From Actinomycetota bacterium (GTDB lineage Bacteria > Actinomycetota > Humimicrobiia > Humimicrobiales > Humimicrobiaceae): a stretch of DNA of 10,647 nucleotides. This document shows, one piece after another, positions 1 to 6,684 of this stretch. The notes under the pieces are model-generated. The model was given only the letters and a program-made list of their open reading frames with translations. It was not told the DNA's origin and made no database searches. The position numbers and the translations under genes were made by a program. The number at the start of each line of letters is the position of its first letter. Position 1 is the stretch's first letter. Where the stretch lies: the NCBI GenBank assembly GCA_015711775.1, contig JACVJB010000015.1:1-10647 (forward strand). The letters are read 5' to 3'.

Positions 1-1
1 C

Positions 2-664
2 GGCTGCAGAGATGCTAATGCGGTTGCAGAAAAGATCTGCAGAGGCAGTATCGGTATTTTGCCCACAAGCACAATTTATGGAATAAGCTGTGTATATAAT
101 AATGAAGAGCTGCTTAAAAGAGTTTACGAGATAAAACAGCGCCCGGCCCATATGCCTTTTATAACGCTTATTCCAGACCAGGAATGGATAGAAAAAATTG
201 CATGCGAGATAAATATGATTGCGCTTGCGCTTGCGCAGAAGTACTGGGTGCCGGAAAGCTGCCAACCTCTTACGCTTGTGTTAAATAAGGCAGATTGCAA
301 ACAGAACATGCAAATACAAAAAGAGAATGCGCCTGATGGCGCAAACAGGCAAACAATTGCGCTCAGGGTTGACCCTTTGCCCGTTCTAACTGAAATCCTT
401 AAATTGACAGGACCGCTAATATCAACGAGCGCTACGATATCAGGTACGGATATTGCGCCAAAAACAATTGCTGAGGTGCCAGCGGCCATAAGGGAAAAAG
501 TTGACTTTGCCTTTGATTTTGGAAAGCCGCTTGCCGGGTTTGCTTCCACCATTGTGGATGTTACAGGAAATGCGCCTGTCCTTTTAAGGGAGGGCAGCTT
601 AAAATATTGTGATATTTTAAGCTATCTTGCTGCAAAGGGCTTTAGCGTGCCACAGCATACATAA
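2..664 (+). CDS. YrdC/Sua5-family protein (threonylcarbamoyl-AMP synthase-like), 5' end cut by window
   Basis: The reading frame is open from base 2, so the gene begins upstream of the window. The TTG at 59 lies inside a conserved strand (RGSIGILPTSTIYGIS) and is not the start. Visible family marks are the PTxTxYG strand (about 59-85), the K-x-R motif in EIKQRPAHMPF, the PLTLVL strand, and GPLISTSATISG near 416-451, followed by a C-terminal VLLREGS. Family members make L-threonylcarbamoyl-AMP from threonine, bicarbonate and ATP for the t6A37 modification of ANN-decoding tRNAs. The size fits the single-domain TsaC/YrdC type without a Sua5 extension. Several usually conserved positions differ: PTDT is PTST, the W-P-G-P-L-T turn is stretched to WVPESCQPLT, and SAN is SAT. 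It may therefore be a divergent TsaC or a paralogue with another role. It lies upstream of glyA in the same direction, as in many monoderm genomes. Confidence 0.8.
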   Translation, partial: GCRDANAVAEKICRGSIGILPTSTIYGISCVYNNEELLKRVYEIKQRPAHMPFITLIPDQEWIEKIACEINMIALALAQKYWVPESCQPLTLVLNKADCKQNMQIQKENAPDGANRQTIALRVDPLPVLTEILKLTGPLISTSATISGTDIAPKTIAEVPAAIREKVDFAFDFGKPLAGFASTIVDVTGNAPVLLREGSLKYCDILSYLAAKGFSVPQHT

Positions 665-679
665 AGTGTTTTAAGGCTG

Positions 680-707
680 TTGTAATATCGGTAAAATGAA
701 ATATAAT
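680..707 (+). promoter_or_regulatory. Candidate sigma-70-type promoter of glyA
   Basis: A perfect -10 box TATAAT (702-707) follows a -35-like TTGTAA (680-685) with a 16-nt spacer, inside the 81-nt gap between the YrdC-family gene and glyA. Transcription would start near 714 and give a leader of about 30 nt. This suggests glyA is expressed at least partly independently of the gene before it. The call rests on consensus matching only. Confidence 0.45.
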
Positions 708-734
708 AGTTATTTTTAATTTCACAGTAAAACC

Positions 735-742
735 GGGAGGGG
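735..742 (+). promoter_or_regulatory. Strong ribosome binding site fixing the glyA TTG start
   Basis: The purine run GGGAGGGG ends 3 nt before the TTG at 746, and its GGAGG core is about 5 nt from it. This supports TTG 746 as the true start over the downstream in-frame ATG at M19. Confidence 0.7.
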
Positions 743-745
743 ATT

Positions 746-2011
746 TTGACAAAAGAAAGCAACATAAACCATACTCTTTCGCAAGTTGCAGACAATGAGA
801 TGGCAGCTATTTTAAAGAAAGAGCTGCAAAGGCAGAAAAGCCAGATAGTGCTTATTGCAAGCGAAAATTTTACTTCACAGGAAGTAATTAAAACAATGGG
901 TTCAGTACTGACCAATAAATATGCGGAAGGTTATCCCGGCGACAGATATTATGAGGGATGCAATGCTGTTGACGAGGTCGAGGACCTGGCAATTAAAAGA
1001 TGCAATTTGCTTTTTAATTCAAATTACAGCAATGTGCAGCCACACAGCGGCGTACAGGCAAATACGTCAGTTTTTCTTTCAGTGCTTAACTGTGGAGATA
1101 GAATACTCAGCATGAATCTCAGGGATGGCGGCCACCTTTCACATGGGCACAAGCAGAACTTAACCGGCAAGTATTTTGACATATTTACTTACAGCGTTGA
1201 TACTGAAACAGAGATGATAGATTATGATAACGTTAAAAAGCTTGCAAAAATATCAAAGCCAAAACTTATAATAGCCGGGGCAAGCTCTTATTCAAGGATA
1301 ATTGATTATGCAAAGTTCAGGGAAATTGCTGACGAAGTCGGAGCATTTTTAATGGCCGATATTGCCCATGTAGCAGGGCTTATTGCTGGAGGTATTTATC
1401 CCACATCAGTCGGCATTGCTGATTTTACCACTGCAACAACCCATAAAACCCTGAGAGGTCCGCGTGGAGGAATAATTATAGCAGATAAAAAATATTCCGG
1501 CTTAATAAACAAATCAGTTTTTCCCGGAACTCAGGGCGGACCGCTTATGCATATAATTGCAGCCAAGGCGGTGTGCTTCAGGGAGGCTCTTGATCCTTCA
1601 TTTAAATTATATTCACAGAAAATTATAGAAAACTCCAAAGTTTTATGCGATTTTATGAAAGAAAAGGGCTACAGGATAGTATCGGGCGGCACAGACAATC
1701 ATCTTTTTTTAATTGATCTTACGGATAAGCATTTGACCGGATATGAAGCAAGCGAGGCTCTTGCTTCAGTAGGAATCATTCTTAACAAAAATGTCATTCC
1801 TTATGACAAATTAAACCCGAATATTACAAGCGGAATAAGAATAGGAACGCCGGCTGTTACGACCCAGGGAATGGGGCCAAATCAGATGTATGAAATCGGT
1901 GAAATGATAGACTTTACATTAAAGAACAAAGACAACGGTACGGCACTTAAGAATGTTGCGCGTAAAGTAAAAGATCTTGCGGAGTCATTTCCTGTTTATT
2001 CAGGACTTTAG
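746..2011 (+). CDS. glyA: Serine hydroxymethyltransferase
   Basis: This PLP enzyme interconverts serine plus tetrahydrofolate with glycine plus 5,10-methylene-THF and is the main cytosolic source of one-carbon units. The 421-residue length is normal. Seen in order: the substrate and PLP segment IASENFTS (38-44), NKYAEGYPGDRYYEG (58-71), NVQPHSGVQAN (96-106), GGHLSHG (128-134, with the PLP-stacking His130), ADIAHVAGL (204-212, Asp205 and His208), TTHKTLRGPRGG with the Schiff-base Lys234, and the carboxylate-binding Arg365 in SGIRIGTPA. It ends in the usual FPVY-like tail. Small deviations are RDGGH where AHGGH is common, a Val in HSGVQ where Ser or Ala is usual, and ASSYS for FSAYS; no catalytic residue is lost. 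The TTG start is set by a strong ribosome binding site. The product would feed the ThyX encoded nearby. The gene converges on the leftward remnant gene and prmC operon. Confidence 0.96.
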   Translation: MTKESNINHTLSQVADNEMAAILKKELQRQKSQIVLIASENFTSQEVIKTMGSVLTNKYAEGYPGDRYYEGCNAVDEVEDLAIKRCNLLFNSNYSNVQPHSGVQANTSVFLSVLNCGDRILSMNLRDGGHLSHGHKQNLTGKYFDIFTYSVDTETEMIDYDNVKKLAKISKPKLIIAGASSYSRIIDYAKFREIADEVGAFLMADIAHVAGLIAGGIYPTSVGIADFTTATTHKTLRGPRGGIIIADKKYSGLINKSVFPGTQGGPLMHIIAAKAVCFREALDPSFKLYSQKIIENSKVLCDFMKEKGYRIVSGGTDNHLFLIDLTDKHLTGYEASEALASVGIILNKNVIPYDKLNPNITSGIRIGTPAVTTQGMGPNQMYEIGEMIDFTLKNKDNGTALKNVARKVKDLAESFPVYSGL

Positions 2012-2067
2012 AAAATTATTAATGCCTGCAATAAATCGTGTTTGCATAGTTTTCATGAAAAATTGGT

Positions 2068-2328
2068 TTAGTATTCAGGAATAAAAAGCTTAATCCTTTT
2101 ATCAGGGTAATGTTTTGAGCTTTTAGTTACAAGTATTAAATCCCCGTTAATTGCAGTTGCGGCAATTATACAGTCATAAAGTTCCAGTTTATAACCTTTG
2201 TATAAATTTTTTATTTCATATGCATCAGTTACAAAATCTGTAAAATTCATGTTTTTCCATGACGAAACAACGTTTACTTCCTCTATTAACTTTTTAGGAA
2301 ACCTTATAGTTTTAACTATTCTTTCCAA
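2068..2328 (-). pseudogene. Fused remnant of a toxin-antitoxin pair: RHH antitoxin start joined to PIN toxin end
   Basis: The 86-residue product seems to be two halves. Residues 1 to about 36 (KTIRFPKKLIEEV, then MNFTDFVTDA) read like the beta strand and helices of a ribbon-helix-helix antitoxin. Residues about 37-86 (YKLELYDCIIAATA, then GDLILVTKSSKHYP, then IKLFIP) read like the last third of a VapC-type PIN ribonuclease: the conserved Asp in the D-x-x-I-A-A-T-A helix and the L-V-T-K/R strand. A normal pair would encode about 70 plus 130 residues, so one in-frame deletion removing the antitoxin end and toxin start would produce this. The N-terminal acidic residues of the PIN active site are absent, so nuclease activity is unlikely. 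The start is TTG, with AAGGCGG upstream. It may still be translated, possibly as a DNA-binding stub. Family assignments come from motif recognition, not a profile search. Confidence 0.6.
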
Positions 2329-2476
2329 ATATTACCGCCTTCTTTCCCGGCTTTGTTGAATACAATTTTATGTTATTATAAATACAATATTATTAAAAAT
2401 ATATTACATGAGTTACACGAATTAAAAAGAATTTTTTTAATACAGTACATGAAGTTTAGAAAATTATATGAAGGAA

Positions 2477-3496
2477 TCAGCCTGTTTTCTTAAAAAGCCT
2501 GGCTGCAAGAATTCTCTGTCTCTGGTTGTAATCATTTTCTGTTTCCAGGCTTTGCAGATCCACGCCGTTTTTTAATGCGTATTTTTCTACAAGTTTTTTC
2601 AGGCCTGGCGCTGTTACCGGGTCCGTCTCAAATAAAACAGCGGAAAAATCCGCATCAAGAAACGGGAAAATTTTTTGCAGTATTTTTTCATAGACTTTAA
2701 GTCCGTCATCTCCGGCAATAAGCGCCTCCTTTGGCTCATAAAGCTTTACTTCTTCAGGAAGGTTACTGAAATCCCGGGTGGAAATATACGGGGGATTTGA
2801 TACGACAATATTAAAACTATTCATATATTTTTGTACAAAAGCCGGATCATTTTCGCAAATAATATCAGCTTTTATAAACTCAAGTTTTTTACATTTTGAG
2901 CTGTCAAGGATTTTTGCGGCATTTTGGATGGCAATGTTTAAAGCGTTTTCGCTGTATTCAGTGGCAATAATGTGCCAGCCTGCCGGATGCCCTGAAATGT
3001 TGGCGGGAATGTTTTTACTGATATAATTATCCATTTCCTGGGCAAGGCTTATTGCAATTGCTCCGCTTCCGGTGCCTATTTCAAGTATATTTATAATTTT
3101 TTTGCAGTCCTGCGAAATAATTTTACTGAAGGTTTTGTCCAGTATTTCTTTTACAGCAAATAATGCGCTGTCCACCAGAAGCTCAGTCTCCTGCCTTGGT
3201 ATCAGTACATTATTATCTACAAATAGTTTAATGTTTCTGAAATGAGCTTCATTAAGTATATATTGTACGGGCATATGTGCTGCGCGCTTCTGAATATATT
3301 CCTTAAAAGCCGCAAGCTTCCCGGGATCCGGTACGCTGTCGTAATTCAGGTAAAGCTGCATTCTTGAAAAACCAAGTACGGAAGAAAGAAGGAGTTCTGC
3401 AGAAATTCTGGGATGCTGTATTTCTTTTTTTAAAAAGTAGTTTTCTGACCAGTCAAGAAGCTGTTTTACAGTCCATATTCGCCTGTTGCCCTGCAA
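2477..3496 (-). CDS. prmC: Peptide chain release factor N5-glutamine methyltransferase
   Basis: PrmC (HemK) uses SAM to methylate the Gln of the GGQ loop of release factors, raising termination efficiency; its substrate RF1 is encoded just before it. Visible parts are the N-terminal helical release-factor-binding domain (about 1-75), the PVQYILNEAHF and VLIPRQETE linker (76-104), SAM motif I EIGTGSGAIAI (139-149), the acidic strand IIATEYS (176-182), and the catalytic NPPY (234-237), which binds the target glutamine. The end is QRQRILAARL. At 339 residues it is longer than the usual 280-290. The excess sits in a linker before motif I (about 113-136) and a roughly 20-residue insertion after it (about 155-174). 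The TTG start lies 13 nt after the prfA stop with GGAG in the gap, so the two are cotranscribed and probably coupled. Confidence 0.93.
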   Translation of the reverse strand: MQGNRRIWTVKQLLDWSENYFLKKEIQHPRISAELLLSSVLGFSRMQLYLNYDSVPDPGKLAAFKEYIQKRAAHMPVQYILNEAHFRNIKLFVDNNVLIPRQETELLVDSALFAVKEILDKTFSKIISQDCKKIINILEIGTGSGAIAISLAQEMDNYISKNIPANISGHPAGWHIIATEYSENALNIAIQNAAKILDSSKCKKLEFIKADIICENDPAFVQKYMNSFNIVVSNPPYISTRDFSNLPEEVKLYEPKEALIAGDDGLKVYEKILQKIFPFLDADFSAVLFETDPVTAPGLKKLVEKYALKNGVDLQSLETENDYNQRQRILAARLFKKTG

Positions 3497-3509
3497 GTAA
3501 TCACTGCTC

Positions 3510-4589
3510 CTAAATATTTAACTTCTCAAGTTTTTTCTCTTCATCAGCGATTCTTAAGGATTCTATAAGTTCGGTTATATTACCTTCAAGTATATCCTCA
3601 AGTTTATAGAGTGTGAGGTTTATACGGTGGTCTGTTACCCTTCCCTGAGGATAATTATATGTCCTTATTCTTTCGCTCCTGTCTCCGGTGCCAATCTGCA
3701 GGCGCCTGTTTTTTACCTGTTCGTCAAGCTGTTTCTGTTCCTGTTCCTCAAGAAGCTTAGCCCTTAAAATCCTCATGGCTTTTTCCTTATTCTGAAGCTG
3801 GCTTTTTTCATCCTGGCATGATATTACAATTCCTGTGGGAAGATGCGTTAGCCTGACCGCGGAATCAGTGGTGTTTACAGACTGACCGCCGGGCCCGCTT
3901 GAGCGGAACACGTCAATTTTTAAATCCTTCTGCTCAATTTTGACTTCAACATCTTCAGCTTCTGGCAAAACGGCTACTGTTACAGTGGATGTATGTATGC
4001 GGCCGCTTGACTCTGTAACGGGTACTCTCTGTACCCTGTGAACTCCGGACTCGTATTTCATGTCCGAATAGACGCTTTTTCCACTCACTTCAAATATTAT
4101 TTCCTTGAAACCGCCAATGCCAAGGGGGCTGGAGCTAAGAACATCATGATGCCATTTTTTACTTTCAGCATATCTTGTATACATCCTGTAAAGCACCTCT
4201 GCAAAAAGAGCGGCTTCATCCCCGCCGGCGCCTGCCCTTATTTCAATAATAACATTTTTTGCATCATTGGGGTCTTTTGGAGTTAAAAATAGTTTCAGTT
4301 TTTTTTCGGTTTTTTCAATCTCTTCTCTGCTTTTTGAAAGTTCGTCAGCAAGAAACTGCTTCATTTCATCATCTTTTTCGTTTTTTAACATTTCCCTTAT
4401 TTCATCTGCTGACGCCAGAAGCTGCCTGTACTTTTTTGAATAAATGACTATTTCCTCAAGTTCAGATATTTTCCTGCCGTAGTCCTTTATTTTTTCAGGA
4501 TCATTTGCAACATCCGGGCCTGAAAGTTTTTCAACAAGCCTGTTGTATGTGTCTTCATAGCTTTTAACTTTTTCCAGCAAATCAACCAT
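3510..4589 (-). CDS. prfA: Peptide chain release factor 1
   Basis: RF1 reads UAA and UAG in the ribosomal A site and triggers peptide release. The 359-residue length is typical. Seen: an N-terminal coiled-coil-rich domain 1 (about 1-105), then IRAGAGGDEAALFA (117-130), the codon-recognition tripeptide P-V-T at 190-192 in QRVPVTESSGRIHTS (the P-x-T class marks RF1; RF2 has S-P-F), and the catalytic GGQ at 234-236 in SSGPGGQSVNTT. Gln236 is the target of the PrmC encoded next. The ATG start has no obvious Shine-Dalgarno sequence; the roughly 30 nt before it are almost only A and T. It lies 67 nt after the DUF1385 gene. The PVT variant is common outside the PAT-bearing proteobacterial proteins. 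Confidence 0.96.
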   Translation of the reverse strand: MVDLLEKVKSYEDTYNRLVEKLSGPDVANDPEKIKDYGRKISELEEIVIYSKKYRQLLASADEIREMLKNEKDDEMKQFLADELSKSREEIEKTEKKLKLFLTPKDPNDAKNVIIEIRAGAGGDEAALFAEVLYRMYTRYAESKKWHHDVLSSSPLGIGGFKEIIFEVSGKSVYSDMKYESGVHRVQRVPVTESSGRIHTSTVTVAVLPEAEDVEVKIEQKDLKIDVFRSSGPGGQSVNTTDSAVRLTHLPTGIVISCQDEKSQLQNKEKAMRILRAKLLEEQEQKQLDEQVKNRRLQIGTGDRSERIRTYNYPQGRVTDHRINLTLYKLEDILEGNITELIESLRIADEEKKLEKLNI

Positions 4590-4656
4590 AAGATTTGAAT
4601 TTTATTTATATTAATAACGAATGAAGCATATTTACAGCATTGAATCTTTAAAAAAA

Positions 4657-5586
4657 TCAGGCGTTTATTGCAACATCATCAGGCTTTGAGATAATTTTTT
4701 TCTCAACCTCATTCTGCGCTTCACTGTTTTCAGCCTCAAGTATTTTCTTAAGTGAAAGGCTTGCCACTTCAAGCTGCGCATCGTCGGGTTCGCGTGTTGT
4801 TATTTTCTGGAGAAGAAGCCCGGGATAAAAAAGAATATTAACAATTCTGCTGCGGCTGAATTTTCCTGCAAACCTTATAAGCTCATAAGATATTCCGGCA
4901 ATTACAGGAATAAGAAGAACCCTTGATATTATCCTTAAATACAGCGGAGGTTTTCCGAGAAGGGCAAATACAAAAAGCGACACTATCATAACTATGAGAA
5001 GAAAACTTGTTCCGCAACGCAAATGGAGCCTGGAGTATTTCCTTATATTCTCAGGTATAAGTTCTTCCCCGTATTCATATGCCTGTATGGTTTTATGCTC
5101 TGCGCCATGATACTGAAAAAGCCTTTTTATGTCTTTCATGAAGGATATTAATGCAATATAGGAAATAAGGAAAGCTATCCTTATTAATCCCTCAAGAAGA
5201 TTAAACAGTATGGTGCTGGATATAAAACCTGAAAAAGATCGGCCTATTACCGTTGGGAGAACAAAAAAAACGCCTACTGTAAAAAGAAGCGCTATTGTAA
5301 CTGAAATTCCCATCTGTTTTTTTGACATCTGCACTTCCTGCCCGGTAGATTCATTCACGGAATAGCTTAATGCCTTAAAGCCGAGCGAGAGATTTTCCAC
5401 AAGCGCAACGACACCCCTTATAAAAGGAAAACCCAGCACTTTTTTCCTGTTCATGATGGATATTTCCTTAAATACATCGGTGGCAATTGTGTTATCCGGC
5501 CTGCGCACTGCAATTGCCCAGAAACGTCTGCTTCGCATCATCACACCTTCAAGTACTGCCTGGCCGCCTACATTCAGTTTATTCAT
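4657..5586 (-). CDS. DUF1385 (YqhQ-like) integral membrane protein
   Basis: This is a conserved membrane protein of unknown biochemical function, found in this same neighbourhood in many monoderm bacteria; databases sometimes label it a putative metal-dependent enzyme. The 309-residue product starts with the family signature NVGGQAVLEGVMMRS. It carries about four hydrophobic segments (roughly 94-115, 127-149, 193-210 and 219-237) and the conserved polar motifs YHGAEHKTI (159-167) and HLRCGTSFL (188-196), whose His, Glu and Cys residues could bind metal. The frame is open 31 codons further upstream, but that part overlaps thyX, is basic and lies outside the family, so the ATG at 5586 was chosen. 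That ATG overlaps the thyX stop by 8 nt (ATGAATAA), implying translational coupling. The last 45 residues are charged and probably cytoplasmic. Confidence 0.88.
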   Translation of the reverse strand: MNKLNVGGQAVLEGVMMRSRRFWAIAVRRPDNTIATDVFKEISIMNRKKVLGFPFIRGVVALVENLSLGFKALSYSVNESTGQEVQMSKKQMGISVTIALLFTVGVFFVLPTVIGRSFSGFISSTILFNLLEGLIRIAFLISYIALISFMKDIKRLFQYHGAEHKTIQAYEYGEELIPENIRKYSRLHLRCGTSFLLIVMIVSLFVFALLGKPPLYLRIISRVLLIPVIAGISYELIRFAGKFSRSRIVNILFYPGLLLQKITTREPDDAQLEVASLSLKKILEAENSEAQNEVEKKIISKPDDVAINA

Positions 5587-6262
5587 TAAAATCACTTGCC
5601 TTAGGCGGCGCCTCACATTTGAACTTGCCCTCCGGACACGGACCCCTGAGGCAGTTTGGGCCTGCTTTTTCAAAAACAACCGGGCTTACCTTTTTTACAA
5701 GCTTAAGCATTACAATCGCAAGTTCTTTTATTTCCCACTGCGCCCTGCTGCAGCATCTGACAGTAAAAAAATGCAACAGTTCCCTGCCGTTCATCGTAAC
5801 AATTATTTTTGTTTCTGAAGCTGCAGGAAGTATATACCTTGCATCTTCAGCCTCAACACCGGATTTGAGCATCTCTTCATAAAAAGAATGAATGCTTTTT
5901 ATCATCGATTCAAATTTACCCAAAACCCTGCTGTTACCCGCCACAGCCGGCGGAGTTATGTATTCAAAGTTATCAAAAAATTTCACATATCTCTGCGACT
6001 GCTGATTATATGAGGCAAGCCTGTGCCTTACAAGCTGGTGTGTGAGCGCCCTTGATACTCCTTCAACGGCAAAGGTAAAAGTTATATGTTCAGTTGTGCT
6101 TAAGTGTCCGCTTTTTACAACAAACCTTACAAGTTTTTGGGCTTCTTCATTTGTCAGATTTTCAAAAAGCTCTTCCCCGCCTGCAGGCGAGTAGCACAGC
6201 CTTGCAGCAACCGCAACCGTTTTTTCGGGCTCAGGCGTATATTTGACTAATTTGACTTTCAT
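5579..6262 (-). CDS. thyX: FAD-dependent thymidylate synthase
   Basis: ThyX methylates dUMP to dTMP with methylene-THF, NADPH and FAD, releasing THF rather than dihydrofolate. The 227-residue size is typical. Diagnostic marks are the RHRxxSxNxxSxR motif at residues 79-91 (RHRLASYNQQSQR), the STTEH segment (55-59), EDARYILP (139-146) for dUMP binding, and the Arg in FFTVRCCSRAQWEI (166-178). The C-terminal tail has three spaced cysteines (204, 209 and 216, in GPNC, GPCPEG and KC), a feature seen in a subset of family members. The ATG lies 1 nt after the rpmE stop with no clear ribosome binding site beyond AAAG, so translation probably depends on rpmE. Whether a classical thyA exists elsewhere cannot be seen here. 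Confidence 0.96.
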   Translation of the reverse strand: MKVKLVKYTPEPEKTVAVAARLCYSPAGGEELFENLTNEEAQKLVRFVVKSGHLSTTEHITFTFAVEGVSRALTHQLVRHRLASYNQQSQRYVKFFDNFEYITPPAVAGNSRVLGKFESMIKSIHSFYEEMLKSGVEAEDARYILPAASETKIIVTMNGRELLHFFTVRCCSRAQWEIKELAIVMLKLVKKVSPVVFEKAGPNCLRGPCPEGKFKCEAPPKASDFNE

Positions 6263-6263
6263 T

Positions 6264-6470
6264 TTATTTCTTTACTTTTTTAAGCCTTTTCTGGAACCTG
6301 TCTACCCGGCCGCCGCTATCAACAAGTTTCTGTTTACCGGTATAAAAAGGATGGCAGTTTGAGCATATATCCACATGCAGTTCTTTTTTTACAGATCTGG
6401 TCTGGAAAGTGTTCCCGCATGAACATGTTACAGTGCAGTCTATGTATGCGGGATGAATATCTTTTTTCAT
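6264..6470 (-). CDS. rpmE: 50S ribosomal protein L31, zinc-binding form
   Basis: L31 is a protein of the large subunit that helps bridge the subunits. This 68-residue product carries the family core [31 protein letters not shown] and GGRVDRF. Cys16, Cys18, Cys36 and Cys39 form the zinc site, so it is the C+ type rather than the zinc-free alternative used in zinc starvation. The frame extends 27 codons further upstream, but that segment is unlike L31. The ATG at 6470 is preceded by GAGG at an 8-nt spacing and gives the normal N-terminus. It is the first gene of the thyX-DUF1385-prfA-prmC run and lies downstream of rho after an intrinsic terminator. Confidence 0.96.
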   Translation of the reverse strand: MKKDIHPAYIDCTVTCSCGNTFQTRSVKKELHVDICSNCHPFYTGKQKLVDSGGRVDRFQKRLKKVKK

Positions 6471-6510
6471 TTTTACAACCTCACAATTAATTAAATTTAA
6501 AGTATTTATA

Positions 6511-6534
6511 ACAATATTAAAACCATTACCACAA
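6511..6534 (-). promoter_or_regulatory. Weak candidate promoter for the rpmE operon (spans 6505-6534)
   Basis: Reading leftward, TTGTGG (6534-6529) and TATAAA (6510-6505) are separated by 18 nt and lie about 35 nt before the rpmE start. The -35 match is poor, and other AT-rich -10-like boxes (for example GATAAT near 6550) compete with it. A promoter is expected here because the rho terminator lies just upstream, but the exact box is uncertain. Confidence 0.2.
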
Positions 6535-6581
6535 AGACGATATATTATCATAACTGAATTTTTTAGTAAATAAAAACCAGT

Positions 6582-6619
6582 TTATGCCAAAAAGTGATTA
6601 ATTTCGCCTGAGGGCATAA
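6582..6619 (-). promoter_or_regulatory. Inverted repeat TTATGCC/GGCATAA upstream of rpmE
   Basis: Perfect 7-nt arms at 6582-6588 and 6613-6619 are separated by 24 nt, with a small inner GCC-TGAG-GGC hairpin. It sits between the rho terminator and rpmE. It could be part of an RNA leader (L31 leaders are known in several phyla) or a protein-binding site. No known leader family was recognised in it. Confidence 0.3.
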
Positions 6620-6624
6620 GACAG

Positions 6625-6652
6625 TAAAAAAAATAAAGAGCCGCCCCTTTAT
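6625..6652 (-). terminator. Intrinsic terminator of rho
   Basis: Reading leftward, an 8-bp stem ATAAAGGG/CTCTTTAT (one G-U) with loop GCGG is followed directly by eight Us. It lies about 35 nt after the rho stop codon and separates rho from the rpmE operon. Confidence 0.75.
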
Positions 6653-6684
6653 ATCCATGCAGGGTTTTGTTTAAATAAAATATT

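Noticed and set aside
124..552. 142-codon minus-strand frame opposite the YrdC-family gene.
   Set aside because: Shadow of the conserved YrdC frame, without recognisable motifs.
5587..5679. Longer N-terminus of the DUF1385 protein starting at 5679.
   Set aside because: The extra 31 residues lie entirely within thyX, are Arg-rich and unlike the family start. The ATG at 5586 gives the conserved N-terminus and the stop-start overlap.
5453..5882. Two plus-strand frames across the thyX-DUF1385 junction.
   Set aside because: They are antisense to two clear genes, have no family features, and their composition is typical of shadow frames.
6471..6551. Longer L31 starting at 6551.
   Set aside because: The added residues do not resemble L31, and the ATG at 6470 has a ribosome binding site and gives the canonical N-terminus.
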